From: Methylocystis sp. H62
GTDB lineage: Bacteria > Pseudomonadota > Alphaproteobacteria > Rhizobiales > Beijerinckiaceae
Direction of reading: 5' to 3'
NCBI RefSeq assembly: GCF_015709515.1
Contig: NZ_JADNQZ010000059.1
Span: forward strand, 124,001-188,000
DNA: 64,000 nt
This document shows, in pieces, positions 38,331 to 47,348 of the stretch. Position 1 is the stretch's first letter; each line of letters opens with the position of its first letter. The translations under genes and the position numbers were made by a program. The notes under the pieces are model-generated. The model ran no database searches. It was not told the DNA's origin and worked only from the letters and a program-made list of their open reading frames with translations.

Positions 38331-38490
38331 CAGGTGAAGGACAGCCATCCTCGCCCTCATGCTGAGGAGGCTCCGTCGGAGCCGTCTCGAAGCACGAGGG
38401 TGAGCTCCAGAGCGCGCAGGAAGGTCTCCTCGTCCTTCGAGACGCGGCCCATGCTGACAGGGCGTTGGCGGTGTGGCTACGAAGGTCCAC
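38331..38490. repeat. interspersed palindromic element (GCTGAGGAGGC type)
   Basis: cctcgccctcatgctgagga, a hairpin ggctccgtcggagcc, ctcgaagcacgaggg and tcgtccttcgagacgcggcc form a chain of small palindromes. The pattern matches REP-like elements I know from other alphaproteobacterial genomes. No gene is seen in the 278-base gap. Confidence 0.6.
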
Positions 38491-38557
38491 CTATTCGCCA
38501 TGAAGGCCCGCGACATCAGATAATGGTCACGAGAGATTTCAATCTTTGGTCAATATT

Positions 38558-39397
38558 TCATTGACCCGCATTCTTCGCCAGACGGTCGAACGCCATCAGC
38601 TCCTTGACCATTGTTTCGAGCTCGTCGAGCGGGACTTGCGTCGCGCCGTCCGAGATCGCCGCGCCCGGATCGGGATGCGTCTCAACGAAAAGCGCCGCGA
38701 CGCCAACCGCTACGGCGGCGCGGGCGAGCGTTGCAACGAAACGCCGCTCGCCGCCCGACGACGTCCCTTGTCCGCCCGGCTGCTGCACGGCATGCGTGGC
38801 GTCGAAGACGACGGGCGCGCCGGTCTCCCTCAGGATCGGCAGCCCCCGCATGTCGGCGACCAGCGCATTATAGCCAAAGCTCGTGCCGCGCTCGGTGACG
38901 AGCACGCCGCCATCGCCGGCCTCGCGCGCTTTCTTGACGGCGTGGATCATGTCCCAGGGCGCGAGAAACTGACCCTTCTTGATATTGACCGGGCGTCCGG
39001 TTTTCGCCGCCGCGATGATGAGGTCCGTCTGCCGGCAGAGAAAGGCGGGGATCTGCAGCAGGTCGACGACCTCGGCGACGCGCGCGCATTGCCATGCTTC
39101 ATGCACGTCGGTCGTTATCGGCAAGCCGGTCTTCTCTCTAATTTCAGCAAAGATCGGCAGCGCGGCGTCGAGACCGACGCCCCGCGCCGCATCGCCGCTG
39201 GTGCGGTTCGCCTTGTCGAAGGACGCCTTGAAGACGATTCCGATCTTCAGTCGCTCGCCGATTGCGGCGAGTTCGCCGGCGAGTTTGAGCGCCAGGTCGC
39301 GGCTCTCCAGCGCGCAGGGGCCGGCGATGAGCGTCAGCGGCAAATCATTGCCGATCTCGACGCGCCGCGCGCCATGTCCAATGAGAACTATCGTCAC
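38558..39397 (-). CDS. kdsA: 3-deoxy-8-phosphooctulonate synthase
   Basis: Condenses arabinose 5-phosphate and PEP to KDO 8-phosphate for lipopolysaccharide. It shows [85 protein letters not shown] and [13 protein letters not shown]. The residue set WQC-AR and the Cys near the start suggest the metal-dependent class. It is 279 residues and begins with GTG. The UDG-like gene upstream ends 13 bases before, so it is likely in one operon. Confidence 0.95.
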   Translation of the reverse strand: MTIVLIGHGARRVEIGNDLPLTLIAGPCALESRDLALKLAGELAAIGERLKIGIVFKASFDKANRTSGDAARGVGLDAALPIFAEIREKTGLPITTDVHEAWQCARVAEVVDLLQIPAFLCRQTDLIIAAAKTGRPVNIKKGQFLAPWDMIHAVKKAREAGDGGVLVTERGTSFGYNALVADMRGLPILRETGAPVVFDATHAVQQPGGQGTSSGGERRFVATLARAAVAVGVAALFVETHPDPGAAISDGATQVPLDELETMVKELMAFDRLAKNAGQ

Positions 39398-39410
39398 GGC
39401 GCGCCTTGTC

Positions 39411-40055
39411 TCATGTTTTCACGAGCCGCGCGACCTCGGCGCGCAGCGCCGGCAGGACCTCGGCTTCGAACCAGGGATTACGCTTCAGCCAACCGCTGTT
39501 GCGCCAGGACGGATGGGGGAGGGGAAAGATCAGCGGGCTAGCGTTCTCAAATTCGCGCCAGCGCGCGACGATCTCCGAAACGCTGGCGCCCCTCGGCAGC
39601 GCATGGCCGAGCCGCGCGAAATGATAGTCCTGCGCATATCGGCCGATCGCGACGACCGTCTCTATCTGCGGCAGCGCCGCGAACAGCGAATCGTGCCAGC
39701 GCGGGCGACATTCGGGGCGCGGCGGCAGATCGCCGCCGGCGGCGTCGTTGCCGGGAAAGCAGAAGCCCATCGGGACGATGGCGATGCGCGAGACATCGTA
39801 GAAGGTCTCGCGATCGACGCCCATCCAGTCGCGAAGACGATCGCCGGAAGGATCGTTGAAAGGGACGCCGGTCTGATTGACGAGATTGCCGGGCGCCTGG
39901 CTCGCCAGGAGAAGCCGCGCGCTGGACGAAACGCGCAGCACCGGCCGCGGCTCATGCGGCAGTGTCGCGCCCTCGGGCGTCTCCGCGCAGAGACGGCAGG
40001 CGCGGATATGCGCCGCGATCTCGTCAATTTTCTTGCGAGATGCGCGTATCGTCAT
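39411..40055 (-). CDS. uracil-DNA glycosylase superfamily protein
   Basis: A 214-residue UDG-fold protein. The nucleotide-binding motif reads [34 protein letters not shown], equivalent to the GQDPY/GEAPG motif I. The C-terminal motif II is PLPHPSWRN (with the HPS loop). Two Cys near the N-terminus ([11 protein letters not shown]) recall the cluster-binding family 4 enzymes, but the full four-Cys set is not visible. This suggests the uncharacterised 'uracil-DNA glycosylase family' clade. Its start overlaps the GST stop by one base, and kdsA follows closely. Confidence 0.85.
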   Translation of the reverse strand: MTIRASRKKIDEIAAHIRACRLCAETPEGATLPHEPRPVLRVSSSARLLLASQAPGNLVNQTGVPFNDPSGDRLRDWMGVDRETFYDVSRIAIVPMGFCFPGNDAAGGDLPPRPECRPRWHDSLFAALPQIETVVAIGRYAQDYHFARLGHALPRGASVSEIVARWREFENASPLIFPLPHPSWRNSGWLKRNPWFEAEVLPALRAEVARLVKT

Positions 40056-40666
40056 CAGCGAACGAAACTGGGACGCGCCGACACTTCCGCGCGCCAGCGC
40101 GAAAGATTCGGCAGATCTTGAGGGATCTCGACCCGCGCGGCCTTGGTCAGGTCCATGGCGACGATGGCGGTGATGTCGGCGATGGTGAAGTCGTCGGAAG
40201 CGATGAAGCGCCGCGCGGCGAGTTCCTGGTCGAGAAAGCGCATCATTTTCTGCGCGCGCGGCCGCTGATGCTCGGCGAATTCAGGTTTTTGGGGCGACTC
40301 AAGCCGCGCCAGCGCCGGATGGCTGTGCCGGAAGGCGAGCGCCACCGGCGTGAACAGGCGGAATTCCACCCGGCGCTGCCACATCTCAATGAAGGCCTGT
40401 TCGCGCGCGTTGCGGCCAAGGAGCGGCGGGTCGGGGTAGAGCGATTCGATGTAGCGGCAGATGGCGACCGACTCTGTGAGCGTCGCGCCATCGTCGAGAA
40501 GGAGCGCCGGAACTTCCTCCAGCGCATTGACCGCCACATAGGACTCCTGCTTGTGCTCATGCGTCATGAGGTCGACGTCGCGCATGGGAATCGTGACGTT
40601 TTTCTCAGCCAGAAAAATGCGGACGCGTCTGGGATTGGGCGCGAGCGGCGTATTATAGAGCAGCAT
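40055..40666 (-). CDS. glutathione S-transferase family protein
   Basis: A 203-residue GST: LLYNTPLAPNPRRVRIFLAEKNVTIPMRDVDL in the thioredoxin-like domain, ALEEVPALLLDDGATLTESVAICRYIESLYPDPPLLG for the glutathione-binding cis-Pro and ES pair, and a helical C-terminal domain with FTIADITAIVAMD, the typical N-capping box. First gene of a GST-UDG-kdsA run. Substrate unknown. Confidence 0.93.
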   Translation of the reverse strand: MLLYNTPLAPNPRRVRIFLAEKNVTIPMRDVDLMTHEHKQESYVAVNALEEVPALLLDDGATLTESVAICRYIESLYPDPPLLGRNAREQAFIEMWQRRVEFRLFTPVALAFRHSHPALARLESPQKPEFAEHQRPRAQKMMRFLDQELAARRFIASDDFTIADITAIVAMDLTKAARVEIPQDLPNLSRWRAEVSARPSFVR

Positions 40667-40739
40667 GTCGATCTCGGTTCGGGTTTCGATATGGGTGCAA
40701 CGGCTCGCAGTTTTAGCGGCATGATTTAAGTTAAGCGCG

Positions 40740-41474
40740 ATGACGAACGATCTCCCGACTCACTCCTCCGCCGCGCTCGTGCTGTTTTCAGGCGGGCAGG
40801 ACTCGACGACCTGCCTCGCCTGGGCGCTGTCACGCTTCGAGCGCGTGGAGACGGTCGGATTCGATTACGGCCAGCGCCACCGCGTCGAACTCTCGCGCCG
40901 CGCCGGGTTGCGCGAGGGGCTTGTTCGCCTTTCGCCGCTTTGGGCGGAGCGGCTTGGCGAAGATCGCACGATTTCGATCGAGGCGCTCGGGGCCATCTCC
41001 GAGACGGCGCTGACGCGGAACGCCGAGATCGCCTTCGCCGCCGACGGGCTTCCCAACACATTCGTTCCAGGGCGCAATCTGCTGTTTCTGACCTTTGCCG
41101 CGGCGCTCGCCTATCGTCGCGGCGTCGCCGATCTCGTCGGCGGCATGTGCGAGACGGACTATTCGGGCTATCCCGATTGCCGCGACCAGACGATCCGCGC
41201 CATGGCGCAGGCGCTCAGTCTCGGCTTGGACCGCAGCATGAACATCCATACGCCGCTGATGTGGATCGACAAGGCGGCGACCTGGCGACTGGCGGAATCG
41301 CTCGGCGGCGAAACGCTGGTGCGGCTCATCGTCGAAGAAACCCACACCTGCTATCTCGGCGAGCGGGGCCGCCGCTTCGACTGGGGCTATGGCTGCGGCG
41401 AATGCCCCGCCTGCAAGCTGCGCGCGCACGGCTGGGAGAACTATCGCGCCGGCCAGACGCAGGTGACCGCCTGA
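40740..41474 (+). CDS. queC: 7-cyano-7-deazaguanine synthase
   Basis: ATP-dependent conversion of carboxy-deazaguanine to preQ0. The PP-loop is [37 protein letters not shown] and [20 protein letters not shown] follow. A C-terminal zinc site is formed by Cys in HTCYLGERG and [14 protein letters not shown]. 244 residues, full length. It pairs in the pathway with queF at 33.7 kb; queD and queE are not visible. The ATG at 40740 has no strong ribosome-binding site. Confidence 0.96.
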   Translation: MTNDLPTHSSAALVLFSGGQDSTTCLAWALSRFERVETVGFDYGQRHRVELSRRAGLREGLVRLSPLWAERLGEDRTISIEALGAISETALTRNAEIAFAADGLPNTFVPGRNLLFLTFAAALAYRRGVADLVGGMCETDYSGYPDCRDQTIRAMAQALSLGLDRSMNIHTPLMWIDKAATWRLAESLGGETLVRLIVEETHTCYLGERGRRFDWGYGCGECPACKLRAHGWENYRAGQTQVTA

Positions 41475-41545
41475 ACCTCTGACCGCTCAAGTGTGGCGTC
41501 GAGGCCACAGTCGGCGCTGACCTGCTTACGCCGAGCGACAGCGTA

Positions 41546-41588
41546 TTGACACGGCTCAGTCCGCCTCGGATATGATATGTTATAACAT
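41546..41588 (+). promoter_or_regulatory. sigma70 promoter with Zur-like operator upstream of the TonB receptor
   Basis: A TTGACA box (41546-41551), 19 bases, TATGAT (41571-41576), and immediately downstream the perfect palindrome ATGTTATAACAT (41577-41588), flanked by GAT and a near-matching TATC. The palindrome agrees with Zur boxes of alpha- and gammaproteobacteria (core TGTTATA..TATAACA type). A repressor here would overlap the transcription start. The ATG of the receptor is 22 bases downstream. Confidence 0.65.
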
Positions 41589-41609
41589 TATCAGCGAGAG
41601 CGGGCGTCG

Positions 41610-43898
41610 ATGAAGAAGAGTGTTTTGGTCGGCGCGGCGGCCGGCGGCGCCGTCGTCGGGATTTTCACCTGCGTTGCGAGCGCCTTGGCTCAGCAGGCCC
41701 TGCCGCCGATTGAAGTCGGCTCCGTGAGTCCGATCAAGCGCGCCAAGATCGTCTCCCCGCCACAGACTCCCCCAGCGCCCGGCGGGCGCAACCGCAGCGT
41801 CGCCGGCCCGAGCGGACCCGAGCCGCGCGAACCGGCCGTGGCGCCGCAAGGCGTCCTTCCTATCGTCGCCGATCAATTCGCGACGGTCACGGTCGTCACC
41901 AATGAGGAGCTGCGGCGCTCGCCGGGCGCGACGCTGGGCGACGTGCTTTTCTCCAAACCGGGAGTCACCGGATCGAGCTTCGCGCCCGGCGCGGCGAGCC
42001 GTCCGATTGTGCGCGGGCTCGACAACTACCGAGTCCGAATCCAGGAAAACGGCGTCAGCAACAGCGGCGTGTCGGAACTTGGCGAGGACCACGCCGTACC
42101 CCTCGACCCCGTCGCCGCGAGCCAGGTCGAGGTGGTGCGCGGCCCCGCGACGCTGCGCTGGGGGTCGCAAGCGATCGGCGGCGTCGTCAACGTCGAGAAC
42201 AACCGCATTCCCACCGCCTTGCCGTGCCGTCTTGCTTTCATCCCCACGGCCGAGACGGAAGGGTGCTCGGTCATCGAGACTCGCGGCGCGGTGATGACTG
42301 TCGACAACTCGCTCGAGAACGCGACCCTGCTCGACGTCGGCCGCGGCAACGTCGCCTTCCACATGGATGTCCACGGCCGGCGCAGCAGCGACTACCTTAT
42401 TCCCGGCTATCCCTATCTTTTTCCGCCGGACCCGCCGCCGCCGGTGTTCGGACGCCAGCCCAATTCGTCGATGCGCTCGGCCGGCGGTTCGGTCGGCGGC
42501 TCCTATTTCTTCGACGGCGGCTTTGTCGGCGTCGCGGTGACGCAGTTCAACTCGCGCTATCGCATCCCCGGCATCGAGCCGACGGAGACCAATACGCGCA
42601 TCGAGCTTCGTCAGACGCGCGTGACGACCAAGGGCGAGCTCCGTCCGCAGTCGGCCTATATCGAAGCGGTCCGCTTCTGGGCGGGTCTGACCGACTACAA
42701 GCACCACGAACTCGCCAATGAGGGCGGTTTCGATGGCGTTCAGCAGACCTTCACCAACAAGGATCTCGAGGCGCGGGTCGAAACGCAGCTTCGTCCGGTG
42801 GACTTGTCCTTCGCGACTCTGACGAGCGCCTTCGGCGTGCAGGGCATGCATCAGATCCTGACTTCGCCCGGACGCGAGGGCGGGCTCTTCGACCCCAATC
42901 GGACGCGAAGCGTCGCCGGCTATTGGTTCAATGAATTCAGGTTGAGCGATACATCGAGAATGCAGCTGGCCGGACGCATCGAACATGCGACCGTCTCCGG
43001 CGCATTTCCCGAACTCCTCGTCTTCGACGCATTTCCCGAACCCCTCGCTGATCCAGCACTGCAAATCGCCCGCGTGCGCAATTTCACGCCAAAAAGCGGG
43101 GCCTTTGGCTTTCTGCAGGATCTGCCGCAAGGCGTCGTCGCCAGCCTGACCGCCCAATATGTCGAACGCGCGCCGCGTGCGCCCGAGCTCTTTTCGCGCG
43201 GAATCCATGAGGCGACGGGCACCTTCGACATCGGCAATCCGAATCTTCGAATTGAAGGCGCGAAGACCATCGAAATCGGTTTGCGCCGCCCAGTCGGCCC
43301 ATTCCGCTTCGAGGCGACAGCCTACCTCACGCGCTTTGACGGCTTTATCTTCCGAAATCTCACCGGCGCGGTCTGCGAGGAAACTATCGCGAGCTGCGCC
43401 TTGGAAGGCGAGGGCGATTTGCGTGAAGCGATCTATTCGCAGCGCAATGCGCTATTCCGGGGCGGCGAGTTTCAGAGCCAACTCGACGTCGCGACGCTGG
43501 CAGGCGGCGTTTTTGGGGCGGAGCACCAGTTTGACGTGGTGCGGGCGACATTCGTGGGCGGCGGCAACGTCCCCCGCATCCCGCCCGTTCGGCTCGGCGG
43601 CGGATTGTTCTGGCGAGATTCGAATTGGTTGCTGCGGGTCAATTTTTTGCACGCCTTCGCGCAGCGCAATATCGACCCCACCAATGAAACGCCAACGAAG
43701 GGCTATAATCTGCTGAAGGCCGAAATCAGCTACCGCATGCTGCTCGATCCGGGCGATCCGCTGAGCCGCGAGTTGAGGCTGGGACTCGTCGGCGACAATC
43801 TCCTCAACGAGGACATCCGCAACAGCGTCTCTTTCCGCAAGGATGAAGTGCTGCTCCCGGGCGCGAATCTGCGGTTTTTCGCGAATGCGCGGTTTTGA
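41610..43898 (+). CDS. TonB-dependent outer-membrane receptor, probably for zinc (ZnuD-like)
   Basis: A 762-residue outer-membrane barrel. The signal peptide ends near [11 protein letters not shown] proline-rich spacer precedes the plug domain ([80 protein letters not shown]). The barrel follows, with [51 protein letters not shown] and a terminal Phe (FFANARF). These barrel features and the His-rich loop resemble ZnuD. A Zur-like operator upstream strengthens zinc as substrate. The L36 gene follows on the same strand. Confidence 0.88.
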   Translation: MKKSVLVGAAAGGAVVGIFTCVASALAQQALPPIEVGSVSPIKRAKIVSPPQTPPAPGGRNRSVAGPSGPEPREPAVAPQGVLPIVADQFATVTVVTNEELRRSPGATLGDVLFSKPGVTGSSFAPGAASRPIVRGLDNYRVRIQENGVSNSGVSELGEDHAVPLDPVAASQVEVVRGPATLRWGSQAIGGVVNVENNRIPTALPCRLAFIPTAETEGCSVIETRGAVMTVDNSLENATLLDVGRGNVAFHMDVHGRRSSDYLIPGYPYLFPPDPPPPVFGRQPNSSMRSAGGSVGGSYFFDGGFVGVAVTQFNSRYRIPGIEPTETNTRIELRQTRVTTKGELRPQSAYIEAVRFWAGLTDYKHHELANEGGFDGVQQTFTNKDLEARVETQLRPVDLSFATLTSAFGVQGMHQILTSPGREGGLFDPNRTRSVAGYWFNEFRLSDTSRMQLAGRIEHATVSGAFPELLVFDAFPEPLADPALQIARVRNFTPKSGAFGFLQDLPQGVVASLTAQYVERAPRAPELFSRGIHEATGTFDIGNPNLRIEGAKTIEIGLRRPVGPFRFEATAYLTRFDGFIFRNLTGAVCEETIASCALEGEGDLREAIYSQRNALFRGGEFQSQLDVATLAGGVFGAEHQFDVVRATFVGGGNVPRIPPVRLGGGLFWRDSNWLLRVNFLHAFAQRNIDPTNETPTKGYNLLKAEISYRMLLDPGDPLSRELRLGLVGDNLLNEDIRNSVSFRKDEVLLPGANLRFFANARF

Positions 43899-44002
43899 GC
43901 GCCGAGGCTCGGCTTGATCGCCGGGGCGAAATAGGGCATAGGCGGGGCCAACGAAGCGCTGGGCGTTATCCCGGCCAGTTCACCATTGCCGGGGATAGAC
44001 CG

Positions 44003-44128
44003 ATGAAAGTCCGCAACTCTTTGAAATCTCTGCGTTCGCGCCATCGCGCCAACCAGATCGTGCGCCGCAAAGGCCGCGTCTACATCATCAACAAGGTGCA
44101 GAAGCGCTATAAGGCCCGCCAGGGCTGA
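44003..44128 (+). CDS. rpmJ: 50S ribosomal protein L36
   Basis: A 41-residue protein, [41 protein letters not shown] in composition, with no zinc-ribbon cysteines. This is the zinc-independent (C-minus) L36 form standard in alphaproteobacteria. In some bacteria such forms are Zur-controlled. Here the gene lies 104 bases after a Zur-linked receptor gene, though no second Zur box is seen. Start at 44003 is confirmed by family length. A strong terminator follows. Confidence 0.95.
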   Translation: MKVRNSLKSLRSRHRANQIVRRKGRVYIINKVQKRYKARQG

Positions 44129-44161
44129 GTTCGCCAGGCCTGTTGATCCAGACGCATGAAG

Positions 44162-44193
44162 AAGGGCCGGAGCGTCAGCTCGCGGCCCTTTTG
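44162..44193 (+). terminator. Rho-independent terminator after rpmJ
   Basis: AAGGGCC at 44162-44168 pairs with the GGCCCTT ending at 44191, with an inner GAGC/GCTC pair and a GTCA loop. A short T-run follows. Confidence 0.85.
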
Positions 44194-44234
44194 CATTACC
44201 GCCCAGGGTTGCGCACAGGGCTACCGGCCGCCCG

Positions 44235-45260
44235 CTAGGCGTTCGCGTTCTCCGCAACGCCCATGAGCGCGAGCACATGCGCGTTGACGCTGCGGCTGAG
44301 AGCGTCGACCTCATAGCCGCCTTCGAGCATCGAGACGATGCGGCCGCCGCAGCGCCGGTCGGCGATATCCATCAGCCGTTTAGTCGCATCGCCGAAGTCC
44401 GTCTCGCGGAGCCGCAGGCCGCCGAGCGGATCCCGCTCATGGGCGTCAAAGCCCGCCGAAATCAAGATCAGGTCGGGCGCGAAATCGCGCACCCGCGGCA
44501 GGATTCGGTCGGCGAGCGCTTCGCCAAAGGCGTCCCCCGTCGAGCCGGCGAGGAGCGGCGCATTGACGATGTTGTCATGATCGCCCGTCTCGTTACGCCC
44601 GCCCGTGCCTGGATAAAAGGGCGCCTGATGCGTGGAGCAGAACAGCACTTTGTCGTCGGCCCAGAAAATCTCTTGCGTGCCATTGCCGTGATGGACGTCG
44701 AAGTCGACGATCGCCACCCGTTCCGCCCCATGCGCCGCCAAGGCGTGGCGCGCGGCCACGGCGACATTGTTGACGAAGCAAAAACCCATCGGATTGTGCG
44801 CGCCGGCATGATGACCCGGCGGGCGGACGGCGACGAAGGCGTTGTCGGCGCGTCCCGACATGACGTCGTCCACGGCCGCGACGGCGCCGCCGGCGGCGCG
44901 CCAAACCGCTTCAATCGTCTGAGGACACATCAGCGTGTCGCTATCGAGCGCCGTATAGCCTTCGCGCGGCGCGGCGCGCTCTAGGGCTGCAAGATAGGAT
45001 TGCGGATGGACGCGTTGCAGCGCCTCCGCTTGCGCTTGGGGCGCATTCATCCGGTTCAGGGACGCGAATCGCGCGTGCTCCAAGCCGCGCAGGATCGCCC
45101 GCAACCGTTCGGGGGCTTCGGGATGGCCGGGACCCATCTCGTGAAGGAGCCCGCTTTCATGTGTGACGAGGAGGGTTTTCAATGCTGCGACGCAATCCGG
45201 GCGGGCGACGCTACGCCAGTCAACACCATGATTTTCCGCCTTCCCGGGCTTCCTGTCCAT
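44235..45260 (-). CDS. histone deacetylase family protein (AcuC/acetylpolyamine type)
   Basis: A zinc-dependent arginase-fold deacetylase. Active-site blocks are VAVRPPGHHAGAHNPMGFCFVNNVAVAARHAL (twin His) and VAIVDFDVHHGNGTQEIFW (Asp/His metal ligands). ILISAGFDAHERDPLGGL and SMLEGGYEVDALSRSV close the fold. Substrate may be acetylpolyamine or acetyl-lysine. The start is unclear: from the ATG at 45260 the first 26 residues look non-native. The family usually begins at KTLLVTHESG, which here follows a TTG at 45182. Confidence 0.9.
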   Translation of the reverse strand: MDRKPGKAENHGVDWRSVARPDCVAALKTLLVTHESGLLHEMGPGHPEAPERLRAILRGLEHARFASLNRMNAPQAQAEALQRVHPQSYLAALERAAPREGYTALDSDTLMCPQTIEAVWRAAGGAVAAVDDVMSGRADNAFVAVRPPGHHAGAHNPMGFCFVNNVAVAARHALAAHGAERVAIVDFDVHHGNGTQEIFWADDKVLFCSTHQAPFYPGTGGRNETGDHDNIVNAPLLAGSTGDAFGEALADRILPRVRDFAPDLILISAGFDAHERDPLGGLRLRETDFGDATKRLMDIADRRCGGRIVSMLEGGYEVDALSRSVNAHVLALMGVAENANA

Positions 45261-45414
45261 GAAAAAGAAATAGTAAAGGTCAAGCGTGGGCCGCGCCGGC
45301 TAGCGTGGCGCCGGCGCAACAGTAAGGGAATAATTCGGAAGACGTGATCCCAGCGCCAAAGTTCATGATAAGAAAATCGTAACAACTGTTTTGCGGCGGG
45401 AAGGAGTGCCTGAA

Positions 45415-46026
45415 ATGAGTTTCAGATATGTGACAGCGGCGTCCGCGCTTCTCGCTGTCTTTTTGGCTGGTTGCAACGGGGGGACGCCTCTTCCCGATCC
45501 GAGGCTTAACGGCCGCGACGCCGAATTCATGGCGCTCGCGCCGAAGGCTGGGGTAAGTTCGCAATACGAACGCTACCTCGTCGATTACAAGACGAACGAG
45601 CCGGTCGGTTCGATCATCGTCGATAACCGCTCGAAATTCCTCTATTATACCATGCCGGGCGGCAAGGCTGTGCGCTACGGCGTCGCCACCGGTCAGGACG
45701 CGATGGCCTTCACCGGCCGCGCCTATGTGGGTGGCATGCAGGAATGGCCGCGCTGGATCCCGCCCAAGGACATGCTTGAGCGTTGGCCGCACCTGCAGCC
45801 CACGGCGGACGCCGGCGGTCTGCCGGGCGGTCCCGACAATCCGCTCGGCTCGCGCGCGCTCTACCTCTATCAGAACGGCAAGGATACGCTCTATCGTATC
45901 CACGGCACCAATGAGCCGGACAAGATCGGACAGGCGGTGTCCTCGGGCTGCATCCGCATGCGCGACATCGACGCGATCGATCTCTACACCCGCGTGAAGG
46001 TCGGCACGAAAGTCGTCGTGCTCTAA
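45415..46026 (+). CDS. lipoprotein L,D-transpeptidase (YkuD domain)
   Basis: A 203-residue exported lipoprotein with lipobox AVFLAGC. The YkuD domain carries GSIIVDNRSKFLYYTMPGGKAVRYGVATG and the active site YRIHGTNEPDKIGQAVSSGCIRMRDIDAIDLYTRV, where the His and Cys are the catalytic pair. It likely forms 3-3 cross-links or attaches proteins to peptidoglycan. The ATG at 45415 follows AAGGAG. A strong terminator ends the unit. It is divergent from the HDAC-like gene. Confidence 0.93.
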   Translation: MSFRYVTAASALLAVFLAGCNGGTPLPDPRLNGRDAEFMALAPKAGVSSQYERYLVDYKTNEPVGSIIVDNRSKFLYYTMPGGKAVRYGVATGQDAMAFTGRAYVGGMQEWPRWIPPKDMLERWPHLQPTADAGGLPGGPDNPLGSRALYLYQNGKDTLYRIHGTNEPDKIGQAVSSGCIRMRDIDAIDLYTRVKVGTKVVVL

Positions 46027-46054
46027 GCTTTTCGCCCGTTTATCAAGCTTCCCT

Positions 46055-46095
46055 ACGACGCCCTCCGCCCAGCGCGCGAGGGCGTCGTCTTTTTT
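46055..46095 (+). terminator. Rho-independent terminator after the L,D-transpeptidase gene
   Basis: An 11-base perfect stem (ACGACGCCCTC at 46055-46065, GAGGGCGTCGT at 46078-46088) followed by CTTTTTTT. It isolates the transpeptidase gene from the small peptide genes downstream. Confidence 0.93.
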
Positions 46096-46258
46096 GCCAT
46101 ACGCCGGGCGCAGTCGCGCCGCGCGCCCGCGTAGACCGTGGTTTCGACGCCTCGCCCTGGCATTCGCCAGTGTGCGCTCTCGCACGGCGCCTTGGTAAAG
46201 CGGACCTTAATGTCGCGATTGTTCGCAGGGTGCGGGCGATCGAAGAGGGGGATTGGTT

Positions 46259-46402
46259 ATGCGTCCGACGACAAGCATGGGCTGCTTAGTCCTGGTGGTC
46301 AGCATTCTCTTGCTGGAAGTCGCCGGCGCGGGCGCTTACCTCGCCTCGTCCGCGCAAGCAAAACCCTCGGACCCTTGCTACGGCTATGCGATTTGCCAGT
46401 AA
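46259..46402 (+). CDS. small secreted peptide ending in CYGYAICQ
   Basis: A 47-residue protein with a hydrophobic leader (GCLVLVVSILLLEVAGAGAYL) and a probable signal-peptidase site after SSAQA. This would release KPSDPCYGYAICQ, 13 residues with two Cys five residues apart. A GAGGGGG ribosome-binding site lies 8 bases before the ATG at 46259. The next gene on the strand (46572) encodes a peptide with the same ending. I know of no named family. Possible roles are secreted signal, disulfide-ring peptide or RiPP-like precursor, all inferred. Coding is supported by the synonymous differences between the pair. Confidence 0.6.
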   Translation: MRPTTSMGCLVLVVSILLLEVAGAGAYLASSAQAKPSDPCYGYAICQ

Positions 46403-46429
46403 AAATTATCATTCGGTCGCGCAATTCGT

Positions 46430-46454
46430 GGAACGCGCGCGCGACATTTGCGTT
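46430..46454 (+). promoter_or_regulatory. EcfG-type promoter upstream of the second small peptide
   Basis: GGAAC at 46430-46434 and CGTT at 46451-46454 with a spacer of 16, an exact consensus match. It sits 118 bases before the ATG of the second peptide gene, almost the same distance as in the hdeD-like gene at 12.6 kb. Confidence 0.55.
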
Positions 46455-46571
46455 TCTGTTTTGAAAGGCCGGCGCGCCCAAAATCAATGCTCGAAAGAGC
46501 GGAGACTCGGAGCGCTGCGCCTTTCAAGTTTTTATATCCGTTGCAGCGAGAGGCGGAAGGCTGGGCCTGTC

Positions 46572-46703
46572 ATGCGCAATTTGGTTTTGTACGTTTTGAT
46601 GTTGTTCCTGTTCGCGGCAAGCGTTGCAAGCGCCACGACAATTCTCTCCCGACCGTCGCCCAACGGCGACGATTTTTGCTTTGGATATGCAATCTGCGAA
46701 TAA
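46572..46703 (+). CDS. small secreted peptide ending in CFGYAICE
   Basis: A 43-residue protein: signal peptide MRNLVLYVLMLFLFAASVASA, then a predicted mature peptide TTILSRPSPNGDDFCFGYAICE of 22 residues. Its ending repeats that of the peptide at 46259 (C, aromatic, GYAIC, polar). Of the seven ring codons, Gly, Ala and Ile use different synonymous codons, so the protein and not the DNA is conserved. The ribosome-binding site is only moderate (GGAAGG, 13 bases upstream). The stop abuts the end of the convergent membrane-protein gene. Confidence 0.6.
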   Translation: MRNLVLYVLMLFLFAASVASATTILSRPSPNGDDFCFGYAICE

Positions 46704-47270
46704 TCAGGCGGACCGTTTCTGACGCGCGAGTTCGCGCAAGCGTGCGACGCTGCGCGTCAGCGAGCCTGCTTCAACGCCGATGAACGCTTCTATTCGCCCG
46801 CACATCGCGTCGGCGGTCTGAAAGACGCGCTGTTTGAACGGGGCGACCAGTCGCGCCGCCCAGGCGCGAATTTCGAGGACAACCGAATAGATCTGACGAA
46901 ATCGGTCGATCTGCATCAGCTTGTCCCGGCAGATGTCGAAAAGAAACGACATGACGCCGAGCGCCAGTGTTTTGGCGAGAAGAATCGCCAAAAGTCCCGT
47001 GAACACATGGCCATGCGCGATCAACTCAAAACCAACCAGCTTGGCCGGGATAATCGCGAACGCCGGCGCGATAAATATCGCCAATGTTTTTAGGGGCGTA
47101 AGCGTCGCAACGAAGTCCTTGAACTGCTGTTCGTAACGTTCAAGCCCAAGTGCGCGTCCAAGATCGTGCAACCATGCGCTGAAATGATCCCACAGCCAGG
47201 TTTCGACCAGAAAGAGGACGGCGAGCGCGAACCAGAACGCCTCCCTCAGACGCCGTTTCCAATCTTCCAT
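46704..47270 (-). CDS. hypothetical membrane protein, 188 aa
   Basis: I do not recognise a named family. It has an N-terminal helix (FWFALAVLFLVETWLWDHF) and two central ones (LKTLAIFIAPAFAIIPAKLVGFELIA; FTGLLAILLAKTLALGVMSFLFDI), then a long basic, helical cytoplasmic tail. Start ATG at 47270 follows GGAAGA. It is convergent with the small peptide genes. Similar proteins are common in Hyphomicrobiales with no described role. Confidence 0.75.
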   Translation of the reverse strand: MEDWKRRLREAFWFALAVLFLVETWLWDHFSAWLHDLGRALGLERYEQQFKDFVATLTPLKTLAIFIAPAFAIIPAKLVGFELIAHGHVFTGLLAILLAKTLALGVMSFLFDICRDKLMQIDRFRQIYSVVLEIRAWAARLVAPFKQRVFQTADAMCGRIEAFIGVEAGSLTRSVARLRELARQKRSA

Positions 47271-47348
47271 AAATTCTTCCTCTCACATGCGGCGGGCGCG
47301 TAGCGCCCGCGCGCGGCGGGAATCACGACGGCGACATGGACCACCAGC

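Noticed and set aside
46259-46703. Methanobactin precursor genes
   Set aside because: The peptides have signal sequences and a single Cys pair. Methanobactin precursors lack Sec signals and have C-G-S/T type motifs, and no MbnB/MbnC genes are near.
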